Assembly: GCF_014192095.1 (NCBI RefSeq)
Contig: NZ_JACHXN010000009.1
Coordinates: forward strand, 124,001 to 188,000
DNA from: Phyllobacterium trifolii
GTDB lineage: Bacteria; Pseudomonadota; Alphaproteobacteria; Rhizobiales; Rhizobiaceae
Direction of reading: 5' to 3'
DNA length: 64,000 nt
A model generated the notes under the pieces. That model was not told where the DNA came from. It ran no database searches and saw nothing but the letters and a program-made list of their open reading frames with translations. Position numbers and translations under genes: made by a program. Shown here one piece after another: positions 17,468-27,299 of the stretch; the first letter of the stretch is position 1; the number at the start of each line of letters is the position of its first letter.

Positions 17468-18409
17468 ATGCTTCGCTACATACTCCAACGCTTTATCGGC
17501 ATGATCATCGTGATGTTCCTGGTGGTGACGATAGTTTTCATCATCGTGCGCGTCACGCCGGGTGATCCCGCCGCCGTGATGCTCGGGCCGGAGGCAACTG
17601 CGGCGGATATCGCAGCGCTGCGTCAGCAACTCGGGCTCGATCAATCCATTCTGATGCAATATGTCTATTTCATCGGCAATCTGTTCAAGGGTGATCTCGG
17701 CCAGTCCATCTTTCTCAACCAGCCCGTACTGCAGGCGCTGGCCCAGCGTGCCGAACCAACCTTCTTTCTCACAATTTTTTCGCTGTTGATCGCCAGCGTC
17801 ATCGCCATTCCGATCGGCATCTACGCTGCATACCGGCGCGGGTCGTTCTTCGATCAGGCAGCAACAGCAGTAGCGATGCTGGCCGCAAGCATCCCGAGCT
17901 TCTGGTTGGGACTCATCTTGATGCAGATATTCGCCGTACGGTTCGGCCTGTTTCCAGTATCCGGCTATGGGGGGCCAGGAACATCGTTGATGGAACGGCT
18001 GGGATATCTGGTGCTGCCGGCGTTCGCGCTCGGCATCGTCTCTTCCGCGCTCATTATGCGTTTCACCCGCGCCTCCATGCTCGATGTGCTCGGCGACGAT
18101 TATATCCGCACGGCACGTGCCAAGGGTGTGGACGAGCGCAGGGTCGTCCTAAAACATGCCTTCAAGAACGCGCTGATTCCGATCCTCACCGTCCTCGGTC
18201 TGACAGCAGCAGTGCTGATCTCGGGTGCTGTCGTCACAGAGACGGTGTTTGGTCTTCCCGGCGTCGGCAGTCTTGTTGTGTCCGCGGTGCTGCGGCGGGA
18301 TTACCCTGTCATCCAGGGCGCACTGCTGATCATCGCTGCACTCTACGTCCTCATCAACTTTGCCATCGATATGCTCTACCTCGTGGTCGATCCAAGGGTG
18401 CGCTACTGA
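17468..18409 (+). CDS. ABC transporter permease, DppB type
   Basis: Inner-membrane permease (313 aa) with six hydrophobic segments and the N-terminal MLRYILQRF common to DppB/OppB proteins. The EAA loop region includes RTARAKGVDERRV. It probably forms a heterodimer with the next gene product. Its TGA stop overlaps the next ATG (TGATG), indicating coupled translation. The ribosome-binding site is weak. Confidence 0.93.
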   Translation: MLRYILQRFIGMIIVMFLVVTIVFIIVRVTPGDPAAVMLGPEATAADIAALRQQLGLDQSILMQYVYFIGNLFKGDLGQSIFLNQPVLQALAQRAEPTFFLTIFSLLIASVIAIPIGIYAAYRRGSFFDQAATAVAMLAASIPSFWLGLILMQIFAVRFGLFPVSGYGGPGTSLMERLGYLVLPAFALGIVSSALIMRFTRASMLDVLGDDYIRTARAKGVDERRVVLKHAFKNALIPILTVLGLTAAVLISGAVVTETVFGLPGVGSLVVSAVLRRDYPVIQGALLIIAALYVLINFAIDMLYLVVDPRVRY

Positions 18410-19278
18410 TGGCCGATATCGCAACCAACGCCGTGGCAAGCGAGCGCTCAAAGTTTTTCCGGATCTTGATCCGGCGCAAGACCGTGCTGTTCGGGCTGAT
18501 CGTTCTCGCTATCTTCGTGCTCCTTGCGGTCTTCGCACCCCTGATCACACCCTATTCGCCGAGCAAATTGTCCATCGTCAACCGTCTGAAGCCGCCAAGC
18601 ATGAAGTGGTTCTTCGGCACGGATGAATTCGGCCGCGACGTGTTCTCGCGGACGATCTTTTCGGCACGGCTATCGCTACTGGTCGGTTTCGCCGTGGTGG
18701 TGCTTGCATCACTGATCGGTGTAACCCTCGGCATCCTGGCTGGATTTTTCAAGAAGCTCGATGCGCCGATTACCCGCCTTATCGACGCGATGATGGCCTT
18801 TCCGGATATTCTATTGGCGATTGCGCTCGTTGCAGCACTTGGGCCATCGCTGACCACGGTCATCGTCGCGCTGAGTATCGTCTATGCACCGCGCCTCGCT
18901 CGTATCGTTCGCGCCTCCACATTGGTCATTCGTGAACTGCCCTATGTGGAGGCGGCGACATCGCTTGGAATCTCCACACCGCATATCATGACGCGGCATA
19001 TCCTGCGCAATCTGCTATCGCCGATTCTCGTGCAAGGTACATTCCTCTTCGCCAATGCCATGCTGGCGGAGGCGGGTCTCTCGTTCCTCGGGCTTGGCGT
19101 CAGTCCGGAAGTGCCAACCTGGGGCACGATGATCGCGTCCGGCCGTCAATATATCGGCAAGGCGGACTGGATGACGCTGTTCCCCGGCATCGCCATCGTG
19201 CTCGCCGTTCTTTCCCTGCAGATGGTCGGCGACGGTTTCCGCGACCTTCTCGACCCCCGCCTCAGAAAGGATCTTTGA
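18409..19278 (+). CDS. ABC transporter permease, DppC type
   Basis: Second permease (289 aa) of the DppC/OppC type: the N-terminal cytoplasmic tail and first membrane helix are followed by FGTDEFGRDVFSR, a hallmark of this family, and an EAA loop near YVEAATSLGIS. It overlaps the preceding permease gene by one base and is followed two bases later by the hydrolase gene, so the transporter and catabolic genes form one operon. Confidence 0.93.
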   Translation: MADIATNAVASERSKFFRILIRRKTVLFGLIVLAIFVLLAVFAPLITPYSPSKLSIVNRLKPPSMKWFFGTDEFGRDVFSRTIFSARLSLLVGFAVVVLASLIGVTLGILAGFFKKLDAPITRLIDAMMAFPDILLAIALVAALGPSLTTVIVALSIVYAPRLARIVRASTLVIRELPYVEAATSLGISTPHIMTRHILRNLLSPILVQGTFLFANAMLAEAGLSFLGLGVSPEVPTWGTMIASGRQYIGKADWMTLFPGIAIVLAVLSLQMVGDGFRDLLDPRLRKDL

Positions 19279-19280
19279 TC

Positions 19281-20507
19281 ATGCCTGCCTCTTCTGCAAC
19301 CGCCGGTTCTCCAATGGAAGGGCGCTTGCTGCTGACCAATGTCAAACCGGTTTCGTTCGGACCGAACGCGCCTTCGTCCAGCATCGACATCCTGATCGAT
19401 GCTGACGGCAAGATTGCCGAGTTCGGCCCTTCGCTGAATGTTCAGGGCGATGTGCGCCGTGTCGACGGCAAGGGCGCATGGATTTCCCCGGGCTGGGTCG
19501 ATCTGCACACGCATATCTGGCATGGCGGCACGGATATTTCGGTGCGCCCGCAACTGTGCGGCGCCGAGCGGGGCGTCACCACCATTGTTGATGCAGGTTC
19601 GGCGGGTGAAGCCAATTTCCACGGATTTCGTGAATACATCATTGATCCCGCACGTGAACGCATCAAGGCGTTTCTGAACCTCGGCTCCATCGGGCTCGTA
19701 GCCTGCAACCGGGTCAGCGAACTCAGCGACATCAAGTCGATCGATATCGATCGTACCGTTGCCTGCGTTAATGAAAACCGCGACCACATCGTCGGGCTGA
19801 AGGTGCGTGCCAGCCATGTGATCACCGGCTCCTGGGGTGTCACCCCGGTCAAAGTCGGCAAGAAGCTCGCCAAGATACTGAAAATCCCGATGATGGTGCA
19901 TGTTGGCGAGCCGCCGGCGCTTTACGACGAAGTGCTGGAGATCCTCGGCCCGGGAGACATCATCACGCACTGCTTCAACGGCAAGGTCGGCAGCAGCATC
20001 ATCGAGGACGATGATCTGTTCGAACTGGCGGCGCGTTGTGCAGGTGAGGGCATCCGTCTCGACATCGGTCACGGCGGCGCATCGTTCTCGTTCCGTGTGG
20101 CGGAAGTCGCAATCCAGCGCGGGCTTCTGCCGTTTTCGATCTCCACCGATATTCATCTGCGCAGCCTGAACTTCGCCGTGTGGGACCTCGGCACCACGAT
20201 GTCCAAACTCCTGAGCGTCGGCATGCCGTTCGACAAGGTGGTGGAAGCGGTGACAATCTCTCCGGCGTCGGCGATCAATCTGCCGACAGAGAACCTGCTG
20301 TCGGTCGGAACGCGTGCGGATTTCACCATCTTTGAACTCGCCGATTCAGATCTCACAGTCATCGACTCGATGGGTTACGAAGCAAGGCTCGACAAGCTGT
20401 TCGAACCACACTGGGCGGTGCTCGGCAATGAACCAATCGCCGCCAGCCGCTACCAGCCCGTCAAGCCTGAAACATCCGGCGCCATTGCGCCCTATTCATA
20501 CCGTTGA
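19281..20507 (+). CDS. Amidohydrolase-superfamily deacylase, cog3964 type
   Basis: Metal-dependent hydrolase (408 aa) of the dihydroorotase-like branch. The binuclear site is visible: HTHIWH, a candidate carboxylated lysine in VGLKVRAS, histidines in MMVHVGE and IITHCFN, and aspartate in ISTDIHL. Family members such as Agrobacterium Atu3266 were long mislabelled dihydroorotase and act on acylated hydroxy acids (literature recall). The true substrate here is unknown. The ATG at 19281 follows AAAGGAT; a TTG two codons earlier is less likely. It lies between the permeases and ridA and probably removes an acyl group from the imported compound. Confidence 0.85.
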   Translation: MPASSATAGSPMEGRLLLTNVKPVSFGPNAPSSSIDILIDADGKIAEFGPSLNVQGDVRRVDGKGAWISPGWVDLHTHIWHGGTDISVRPQLCGAERGVTTIVDAGSAGEANFHGFREYIIDPARERIKAFLNLGSIGLVACNRVSELSDIKSIDIDRTVACVNENRDHIVGLKVRASHVITGSWGVTPVKVGKKLAKILKIPMMVHVGEPPALYDEVLEILGPGDIITHCFNGKVGSSIIEDDDLFELAARCAGEGIRLDIGHGGASFSFRVAEVAIQRGLLPFSISTDIHLRSLNFAVWDLGTTMSKLLSVGMPFDKVVEAVTISPASAINLPTENLLSVGTRADFTIFELADSDLTVIDSMGYEARLDKLFEPHWAVLGNEPIAASRYQPVKPETSGAIAPYSYR

Positions 20508-20517
20508 GGAATTCGCC

Positions 20518-21015
20518 TTGAGTGACCTGTCAAGTCCGGCAATTGATGCCGACGTTTCCCCCTATGATCGTCTCAAGGCGCTGGGCATAGTTCTTCCCCC
20601 GGCGCCGAGCCCGATCGCGAATTTCGTCACCCACATTCAGGAAGGCAACATGCTGTACCTGTCGGGGCAGGGGCCGCGGGAAGATGACGGTTACATGCAT
20701 ACCGGCAAGGTCGGAGGTTATGTGAGTGTTGACGAAGCTTACAAGCACGCGCGTCTGACCGGCATCAACCTGCTTGCGGTCATGCATTCGGCGCTCGGAG
20801 ATTTGCGGCGGGTAAAGCGTGTGGTGAAGCTTCTGGGCATGGTCAATGCCGTGCCGGATTTTGCCGATCATCCCTCGGTCATCAACGGATGCTCGGACTT
20901 GCTGATCAATGTTTTTGGTGAAGCTGGCAACCATGCGCGTTCAGCCGTGGGCTTCAGCTCGCTGCCCGGCAACATCACCGTGGAGATCGAGGCAATCATC
21001 TCGTTGAAGGACTAG
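20518..21015 (+). CDS. RidA/YjgF-family protein (enamine/imine deaminase type), TTG start
   Basis: RidA-fold protein of 165 aa, longer at the N-terminus than E. coli RidA. It has LYLSGQGP, the mid-domain ARLTGINLLAVMHSALGDL and the C-terminal SSLPGNITVEIEAI, whose glutamate sits where RidA proteins hold catalytic residues. No ATG fits: the TTG at 20518 is chosen because TGAGGAAT lies seven bases upstream and the protein then starts at the conserved domain. RidA proteins hydrolyse reactive enamines released by PLP-dependent lyases. That suits the SelA-like PLP enzyme 0.9 kb away. It is convergent with the IclR gene, with one base between stops. Confidence 0.87.
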   Translation: MSDLSSPAIDADVSPYDRLKALGIVLPPAPSPIANFVTHIQEGNMLYLSGQGPREDDGYMHTGKVGGYVSVDEAYKHARLTGINLLAVMHSALGDLRRVKRVVKLLGMVNAVPDFADHPSVINGCSDLLINVFGEAGNHARSAVGFSSLPGNITVEIEAIISLKD

Positions 21016-21016
21016 G

Positions 21017-21841
21017 TCAGGAATGACTGCGCCAGCCCATTACCGTTTCGATCCGCTCCGCCGAAGCCTTGACCTCGGCCGTGTAGCGATCGGGATTGTC
21101 GGTGATCTTCTGTTCGGGCAGAACGATGGAAATGGTGGCAATACAGGCGCCATTGTCATCGCAGATGGGCGAGGCGACGCAGGCAACCGCATAGTCGGAT
21201 TCGCCCGCCTGTATGGAAATTCGTGCCTGCAAGGCTTGTTTGGCCGACTGGGACAAAACGGATGGATCGATCACGGCACGCCCGGTCGGCGAAGATTTCG
21301 CACAATGCTCGAACAAGTCCAGCCGTTCCTGTTCCGGGAGATGACCAACAAGCAGGCGGCCGGATGCAGTCCAGTTGAGCGGGACGCGGGTGCCGACGCG
21401 CGACGTCACCTGAAAATGCCCCGGGCCGTCAGCCATCGCCAGCACCATCATATGATCGCCGTCGCGGCCGCAGACCTGCACCGTTTCGCCCGAAACGCGG
21501 CTGAGATTGTGCATCTCGTGATTGGCGACATTGAGAAAATCCAGCGAGCGCGCATAGGCAAGACCGTAGTGATAGAGCCGCGCACCCAGCCAGACGGTGT
21601 TGTCGCCATTGCGCGACAGAAGGTTCTTCTCGACGAGGTCGTCGATGATCACATAGACGGTCGAAAGGGGGGCGCCAATCGCCTTGGCTATTGCGTAAAC
21701 GCCGGCCGGACTTCCCGTTTCGTACAGATAGTCAAGAACCTGCAGGGCACGATCGATACCGCTGACACGCGAACGACGAGCGGTCGTTTCCTCGCTGGCA
21801 ATATTCCCGGGTGCGTCCATGTCTGATGTCTTCGCGTCCAC
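21017..21841 (-). CDS. IclR-family transcriptional regulator, GTG start
   Basis: Regulator of 274 aa with an N-terminal winged helix (IDRALQVLDYLYETGSP, then IAKAIGAPLSTVYVIIDDL) and a C-terminal effector-binding domain (SRVGTRVPLNWTASGRLLV). The start is a GTG at 21841 preceded by AGGAG at seven bases; an ATG at 21820 is the alternative. It is divergent from the PLP-enzyme gene and convergent with ridA, so it splits the catabolic cluster in two and probably controls both halves. The likely effector is a pathway intermediate, which cannot be named. Confidence 0.9.
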   Translation of the reverse strand: MDAKTSDMDAPGNIASEETTARRSRVSGIDRALQVLDYLYETGSPAGVYAIAKAIGAPLSTVYVIIDDLVEKNLLSRNGDNTVWLGARLYHYGLAYARSLDFLNVANHEMHNLSRVSGETVQVCGRDGDHMMVLAMADGPGHFQVTSRVGTRVPLNWTASGRLLVGHLPEQERLDLFEHCAKSSPTGRAVIDPSVLSQSAKQALQARISIQAGESDYAVACVASPICDDNGACIATISIVLPEQKITDNPDRYTAEVKASAERIETVMGWRSHS

Positions 21842-21881
21842 TCTTAAGCTCCTGGCACGATCGCTAAAGTCTTTCGACCCT

Positions 21882-21908
21882 TTATTACATTATAACGGCA
21901 TATATGCC
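21882..21908. promoter_or_regulatory. Palindromes in the IclR-PLP enzyme divergent promoter
   Basis: Two adjacent dyads: TTATTACATTATAA (21882-21895, near-palindromic and similar in composition to the repeats at 15796-15837) and the perfect 12-bp palindrome GGCATATATGCC (21897-21908). They lie in the roughly 100-bp gap between the divergent genes. They are candidate IclR operators, with no experimental support. Confidence 0.5.
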
Positions 21909-21940
21909 AAGCAAACGGAATACTCTTCGAGGAGAATACC

Positions 21941-23152
21941 ATGACCGACTCTCACATACTGCCCGATATACGCCAGTCGCTTGGACTGAGACCCGTGATC
22001 AACGTTTCCGGGACGATGACATCGCTGGGCGCGTCGATTGTAGTGCCTGAGGCGGTGGCCGCAATGAGTGCCATACTCCCGCAATTTGTGGAAATCAACG
22101 ATCTGCACAAGATGGCGAGCCCGGTGATCGCACGTCTGACGGGCGGCGATGCGGGCTTTGTCACTGCTTCCTGTTCGGCCGGAATCAGTCTCGCCGTGGC
22201 GGCGACGATGACCGGAAGCGATCTCGCTGCAATCGAGCGGCTGCCGGATACGACCGGCCTGAAGGACGAAGTGATCATACAGACTGGCCATGTCGTCAGC
22301 TATGGCGCGCCGGTTGACCAAGGCATCAGGCTTGCCGGCGCGAAGGCTGTACTCATCGGCCAGGCCACATCCTGCTATCCATACCATCTCGACGGTGCCA
22401 TCAATGAGCGCACGGCTGCGGCTGTCTTCGTGGTGTCGCACCACACTGTCCAGTATGGACTGATTGCCCTGAAGAAGTTTGCCGAAGTTTGCCATGCGCG
22501 CGGCGTTCCGGTCATCGTCGACGCCGCATCCGAATACGATCTGAAAATCTTCCTCGCGGAGGGTGCCGACATCGCGCTCTATTCCTCGCACAAGTTCCTC
22601 GGCGGACCAACGGGCGGTATTGTTGCCGGGCGCAAGGATCTGGTTCGAAATGCGTTCCTGCAGAATATGGGCATTGGCCGCGGCATGAAGCTTGGCAAGG
22701 AAAGCATCCTTGGCACTATCGCAGCACTCGAAGCCTGGGAGAAGCGCGACCATGCCGGTATCCGCGAAAAGGAAACCGGTTATCTTAATCTGTGGAAGCA
22801 GACGCTGGCGGGCAAGCCCGGAGTCACCGCCGAGATCGAACCCGATCCAACCCACAATCCGCTCGACCGTTTGCGGGTGACCGTCAACCCGCAGGAAGCG
22901 CATATCACAGCGTGGGATCTTGCCGATGCGCTGGCGCGAGGTGCGCACCCGATCATCGTCCGCGATCATGAAGCCGAGCATGGCTTTTTCTACATGGATC
23001 CATGCAACCTGCATCCGGGCGAGGAGAAAATCGTGGCGAGCCGCCTCGACGAGGAGCTGAGCAAGGCACGAGCCTCGAACGAGATCATCGCAAGCCCGTT
23101 CGAAGAACGTTATGCCCGTCGTATCGCCGGTCTGATGCGCTGGCCAGACTGA
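21941..23152 (+). CDS. SelA/DgaE-like PLP-dependent enzyme
   Basis: Fold-type I PLP protein (403 aa) of the group that includes selenocysteine synthase SelA and D-glucosaminate-6-phosphate ammonia-lyase DgaE. The PLP lysine is expected in [15 protein letters not shown], preceded by the aspartate in [10 protein letters not shown]. The N-terminal [17 protein letters not shown] is typical of the group. It is not a true SelA: no selenocysteine genes are nearby and it sits with an ABC importer. An ammonia-lyase or aldolase role on the deacylated substrate is inferred. GAGGAGA precedes the ATG. The fused ATPase gene starts 14 bp after its stop. Confidence 0.85.
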   Translation: MTDSHILPDIRQSLGLRPVINVSGTMTSLGASIVVPEAVAAMSAILPQFVEINDLHKMASPVIARLTGGDAGFVTASCSAGISLAVAATMTGSDLAAIERLPDTTGLKDEVIIQTGHVVSYGAPVDQGIRLAGAKAVLIGQATSCYPYHLDGAINERTAAAVFVVSHHTVQYGLIALKKFAEVCHARGVPVIVDAASEYDLKIFLAEGADIALYSSHKFLGGPTGGIVAGRKDLVRNAFLQNMGIGRGMKLGKESILGTIAALEAWEKRDHAGIREKETGYLNLWKQTLAGKPGVTAEIEPDPTHNPLDRLRVTVNPQEAHITAWDLADALARGAHPIIVRDHEAEHGFFYMDPCNLHPGEEKIVASRLDEELSKARASNEIIASPFEERYARRIAGLMRWPD

Positions 23153-23166
23153 CCGGAGGACAGCTC

Positions 23167-24981
23167 ATGGAAAAGCCCATCGCCCCCGTTCTGTCGGTTT
23201 CGAACCTGACCACATCTTTCCTGGTCGATGGCCAGTGGCGACCGGTCGTGCGCAATGTCTCCTTCGACGTCGCGCCCGGCGAGACCGTGGCGATTGTGGG
23301 CGAGTCCGGGTCCGGCAAGAGCGTCACGTCGCTTTCCGTCATGCGACTTCTGCAAAAGGACAAGAGCCGTATCGAGGGGAAAATCATGCTGGGCGGAAAG
23401 GACATTCTCGCCCTGCCGGAAAACCAGATGCGGGGGATCCGTGGCAACGATGTTGCGATGATCTTCCAGGAGCCAATGACCAGCCTCAATCCGCTGTTTA
23501 CGGTGGGCCAGCAGATCAGCGAGGCGCTGCTTTGCCATCACCACATGTCGCGTGCCGAGGCAAAGGCGGAAACCATCCGGCTTCTTGAAAAGGTGCGGAT
23601 ACCTGCTGCGAAATCGCGATTCAATGAATATCCGCATCGCTTCTCGGGCGGGATGCGACAGCGCGTGATGATTGCGATGGCGCTGGCGAGCAAACCAAAA
23701 CTGCTTATCGCCGATGAACCAACGACAGCTCTGGACGTGACCATTCAGGGCCAGATACTCGATCTAATCAAACTTTTACAGGACGAGGAGGGTGCCTCTG
23801 TTCTCTTTATCACCCACGATATGGGCGTCGTGGCGGAGATCGCCGACCGGACCGTGGTCATGTATAACGGCGAGGCGGTCGAAACCGGCAAGACCGAGGA
23901 TATCTTCGCACGGCCGCAGCATCCGTACACACGTTCGCTGTTGTCGGCAGTTCCGGTTCTGGGTTCGATGAAAGGGCATGAGCGACCTTTGCGATTTCCG
24001 GTAGTCGATCGCGCTACGGGCACATCCGATACGCCGGTCGAAGCGGCCGATACAGTGCAAGCGGGGGTCCAGCCGCTTCTGGATGTGCGCAATCTTACGA
24101 CACGTTTCAACATCCATTCTGGCATGTTCGGCCAGCTTGAGGGACGGGTCCATGCCGTCGAAAATCTTTCCTTCACATTACAGCCCGGCGAAACCCTTTC
24201 GCTCGTCGGCGAATCCGGCTGCGGAAAATCAACGACGGGACGCTCGATCATGCGCCTCGTTCCAGCGCAGGCTGGCGAAGTCCTGCTCAATGGCCGGGAT
24301 GTGCTGACCATGGATCCGAAGCAGTTGCGCGACATGCGCCGGACCATGCAAATGATATTCCAGGACCCGTTCGCCAGTTTAAATCCGCGCATGACGGTGG
24401 GGGCGGCCATTGCCGAGCCGTATCTGGAACACAAGCTTGGAACACGTGCCGAAGCACGTGAGCGAGTGGCCGATCTACTGGAGCGTGTGGGCCTCACACC
24501 GGCAATGGCAAATCGTTATCCGCACGAATTCTCCGGCGGCCAGCGTCAGCGCATCTGCATTGCCCGCGCATTGACGCTCGACCCGAAGATCATCGTTGCT
24601 GACGAATCCGTCTCGGCACTTGATGTCTCGATAAAGGCGCAGGTCATCAACCTTCTGCTTGACCTGCAAGCCAGCCTGAACCTCGCCTATCTGTTCATCT
24701 CGCACGATATCGCCGTGGTCGAACGGGTCAGCCACCGCATCGCGGTCATGTATCTTGGCGAAATCGTCGAAATCGGGCCGCGCGCGGCGATCTTCGAAAA
24801 TCCTCAGCATCCTTATACGAAAAAGCTGATTTCAGCGGTGCCTGTTCCGGATCCTTCGCGGCGAGGTTTAAAGCGGCCTGTGTCCAATGACGAGATCAAA
24901 AGCCCCGTTAGGGCGCCGGATTTCGCAGTTCCGATCCGTCAATATGCCGAGGTTTCGTCGGGGCATCTGGTTCAGCTCTAG
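23167..24981 (+). CDS. Fused peptide-type ABC ATPase (DppD-DppF fusion)
   Basis: Cytoplasmic ATPase with two tandem NBDs (604 aa). NBD1 has GESGSGKS, signature FSGGMRQR and Walker B LLIADEPTTALDV; NBD2 has GESGCGKST, FSGGQRQR and IIVADESVSALDV. Each is followed by the oligopeptide-type C-terminal tail (QHPYTRSLLSAVPV and QHPYTKKLISAVPV). It supplies both ATPase subunits for the permease pair at 17468-19278. The ATG at 23167 follows GGAGGA; the much longer open frame begins inside the preceding gene. Such fusions are common in Rhizobiales. Confidence 0.93.
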   Translation: MEKPIAPVLSVSNLTTSFLVDGQWRPVVRNVSFDVAPGETVAIVGESGSGKSVTSLSVMRLLQKDKSRIEGKIMLGGKDILALPENQMRGIRGNDVAMIFQEPMTSLNPLFTVGQQISEALLCHHHMSRAEAKAETIRLLEKVRIPAAKSRFNEYPHRFSGGMRQRVMIAMALASKPKLLIADEPTTALDVTIQGQILDLIKLLQDEEGASVLFITHDMGVVAEIADRTVVMYNGEAVETGKTEDIFARPQHPYTRSLLSAVPVLGSMKGHERPLRFPVVDRATGTSDTPVEAADTVQAGVQPLLDVRNLTTRFNIHSGMFGQLEGRVHAVENLSFTLQPGETLSLVGESGCGKSTTGRSIMRLVPAQAGEVLLNGRDVLTMDPKQLRDMRRTMQMIFQDPFASLNPRMTVGAAIAEPYLEHKLGTRAEARERVADLLERVGLTPAMANRYPHEFSGGQRQRICIARALTLDPKIIVADESVSALDVSIKAQVINLLLDLQASLNLAYLFISHDIAVVERVSHRIAVMYLGEIVEIGPRAAIFENPQHPYTKKLISAVPVPDPSRRGLKRPVSNDEIKSPVRAPDFAVPIRQYAEVSSGHLVQL

Positions 24982-25064
24982 AGTCGGGGCTTGAGACATT
25001 GGCCTAATCGTGAGATGACACTGCGAAAAGTTGCCCCGTCATCAGGCGCAGAGCAGGAAAAGCC

Positions 25065-26255
25065 ATGACCAAGCCTTTTATCGATCACCTGTCGTCCGAA
25101 CTCGAGGGGCTGAGACAGTCCGGGCTTTATAAGACCGAACGCGTCATCACCTCCAAACAAGCCGGACAGATCACTGTCGATTCGGGTGCAAAGGTGCTTA
25201 ACTTCTGTGCCAACAATTATCTCGGACTTGCCGACAACGAAGAACTTGCGGCAGCGGGCAAGGCAGCGCTCGACCGCTACGGCTACGGCATGGCTTCGGT
25301 GCGCTTCATCTGCGGCACGCAAGAGGAACACAAGCAGCTTGAAGCCCGCATCTCCAGCTTCCTCGGTTTGGAGGACACAATCCTTTATTCAAGCTGTTTC
25401 GATGCCAATGGCGGCCTGTTCGAAACACTGCTCGGCGAAGAAGACGCAATTATCTCCGACGCTCTCAACCATGCCTCGATCATCGACGGCGTGCGTCTCT
25501 CCAAGGCCAAACGTTTCCGCTACGCCAATAATGACATGGCGGCGCTGGAAGAAGAATTGAAGAAAGCCGAAGGCAGTCGCTTCAAGATGATTGCCACCGA
25601 CGGCGTATTTTCGATGGACGGCATCATCGCCAATCTGCAGGGTGTTTGCGACCTTGCCGAAAAATATGGTGCCATGGTCATGGTGGACGACAGCCATGCC
25701 GTGGGCTTTGTCGGAAGAAACGGTCGCGGCTCCGCCGAGCATTGCGGCGTCGAAGGCCGCGTCGATATCATTACTGGCACGCTGGGTAAGGCGCTGGGCG
25801 GCGCGTCGGGCGGCTACACATCCGCCAAGCGCGAGGTGGTCGACTGGCTGCGTCAGCGCTCTCGGCCCTACCTTTTTTCGAACACGCTGGCGCCTGTCAT
25901 TGCAGCAGCATCGCTGAAAGTGTTCGATCTGATTGACCAGGGCGCGGACCTGCGCGCGCGCCTCAACGCCAACGCCGCGCATTTTCGCCGCGATATGACA
26001 AAGCTTGGCTTTAATCTGGCCGGCGCCGATCATCCGATCATTCCGGTGATGCTTGGCGAAGCGACACTGGCACAGGAGATGGCGTCGCGCATGCTCGAAA
26101 AGGGCGTGTACGTCATTGGTTTTGCGTTCCCTGTCGTCCCGAAAGGGCAGGCACGTATTCGCACGCAGATGTCCGCCGCCCACACCACGGAAGACGTCGC
26201 TCGCGTCATCGAGGTTTTTGCTGAAGTCGGGCGTGATCTCGGCATCATAAGATAG
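25065..26255 (+). CDS. kbl: Kbl, 2-amino-3-ketobutyrate CoA ligase
   Basis: PLP-dependent alpha-oxoamine synthase (396 aa) that converts 2-amino-3-oxobutyrate and CoA to glycine and acetyl-CoA, the second step of threonine degradation. Characteristic segments include [33 protein letters not shown] and the PLP lysine in [11 protein letters not shown]. tdh follows 9 bp downstream, the usual kbl-tdh pair. CAGGAAAA lies before the ATG. Confidence 0.97.
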   Translation: MTKPFIDHLSSELEGLRQSGLYKTERVITSKQAGQITVDSGAKVLNFCANNYLGLADNEELAAAGKAALDRYGYGMASVRFICGTQEEHKQLEARISSFLGLEDTILYSSCFDANGGLFETLLGEEDAIISDALNHASIIDGVRLSKAKRFRYANNDMAALEEELKKAEGSRFKMIATDGVFSMDGIIANLQGVCDLAEKYGAMVMVDDSHAVGFVGRNGRGSAEHCGVEGRVDIITGTLGKALGGASGGYTSAKREVVDWLRQRSRPYLFSNTLAPVIAAASLKVFDLIDQGADLRARLNANAAHFRRDMTKLGFNLAGADHPIIPVMLGEATLAQEMASRMLEKGVYVIGFAFPVVPKGQARIRTQMSAAHTTEDVARVIEVFAEVGRDLGIIR

Positions 26256-26264
26256 GATGCAACC

Positions 26265-27299
26265 ATGTCGAACATGATGAAGGCACTGGTCAAGGCGAAG
26301 GCGGAACCTGGTATCTGGATGGAGCGCGTTCCGGTTCCGGAACCTGGTCCAAACGACGTGCTGATCCGGGTCAAAAAGTCAGCCATTTGCGGCACTGATG
26401 TGCATATCTACAACTGGGACAAGTGGGCTGAGGCCACGATCCCGGTGCCAATGGTCGTGGGTCATGAGTTCAGCGGCGAGATCGCCGACATTGGCTCGGC
26501 CGTGACCAAATACAAGGTCGGGCAACGTGTCTCCGGCGAAGGGCATATTGTCTGCGGCATTTGCCGCAATTGCCGCGCAGGCAGGGGCCATCTCTGCCGT
26601 AACACGCTTGGTGTCGGTGTCCATAGGCCCGGTTCCTTTGGCGAATATGTCTGCATTCCGGAAGACAATGTCGTACCGATCCCCGACGATATTTCCGATG
26701 AAATCGCTGCGATCTTCGATCCCTTTGGCAACGCCGTGCATACGGCTCTGAGCTTCGATCTGGTTGGCGAAGATGTGCTGGTTACCGGCGCAGGCCCCAT
26801 CGGCATCATGGGCGCCCTGGTTGCAAAGCGCTCAGGAGCCCGCAAGGTCGTCATCACCGATATCAATCCGGCGCGCCTGGCGCTCGCCCGTAAACTCGGG
26901 ATAGATCATGTGGTGGATGCATCGACGCAAAACCTCGCCGACGTCATGAAGGACATCGGCATGACCGAGGGGTTCGACGTCGGTCTGGAAATGTCCGGTG
27001 CGGCACCAGCTTTTCGCGACATGATCGACAAGATGAACAATGGTGGCAAGATCGCCATTCTCGGCATTGCGCCGACGGGTTTCGAGATCGACTGGAACAA
27101 GGTGATCTTCAAGATGCTCAATCTCAAAGGCATCTATGGCCGCGAGATGTTCGAGACCTGGTACAAGATGATCGCCTTCGTGCAAGGGGGTCTCGATCTG
27201 TCGCCCATCATCACGCACCGGCTGCCGATCGATGATTTCCAGTCTGGCTTCGATGCGATGCGGTCCGGCAGTTCAGGCAAGGTGGTTTTGAGCTGGTAA
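26265..27299 (+). CDS. tdh: Tdh, L-threonine 3-dehydrogenase
   Basis: Zinc-dependent medium-chain dehydrogenase (344 aa) oxidising threonine to 2-amino-3-oxobutyrate with NAD+. The catalytic zinc ligands lie in [12 protein letters not shown] and GHEFSGE, structural cysteines in [15 protein letters not shown], and the NAD-binding loop is GAGPIGIMG. It is the second gene of the kbl-tdh operon. No good terminator follows immediately; the nearest strong hairpin is at 27846. Confidence 0.97.
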   Translation: MSNMMKALVKAKAEPGIWMERVPVPEPGPNDVLIRVKKSAICGTDVHIYNWDKWAEATIPVPMVVGHEFSGEIADIGSAVTKYKVGQRVSGEGHIVCGICRNCRAGRGHLCRNTLGVGVHRPGSFGEYVCIPEDNVVPIPDDISDEIAAIFDPFGNAVHTALSFDLVGEDVLVTGAGPIGIMGALVAKRSGARKVVITDINPARLALARKLGIDHVVDASTQNLADVMKDIGMTEGFDVGLEMSGAAPAFRDMIDKMNNGGKIAILGIAPTGFEIDWNKVIFKMLNLKGIYGREMFETWYKMIAFVQGGLDLSPIITHRLPIDDFQSGFDAMRSGSSGKVVLSW

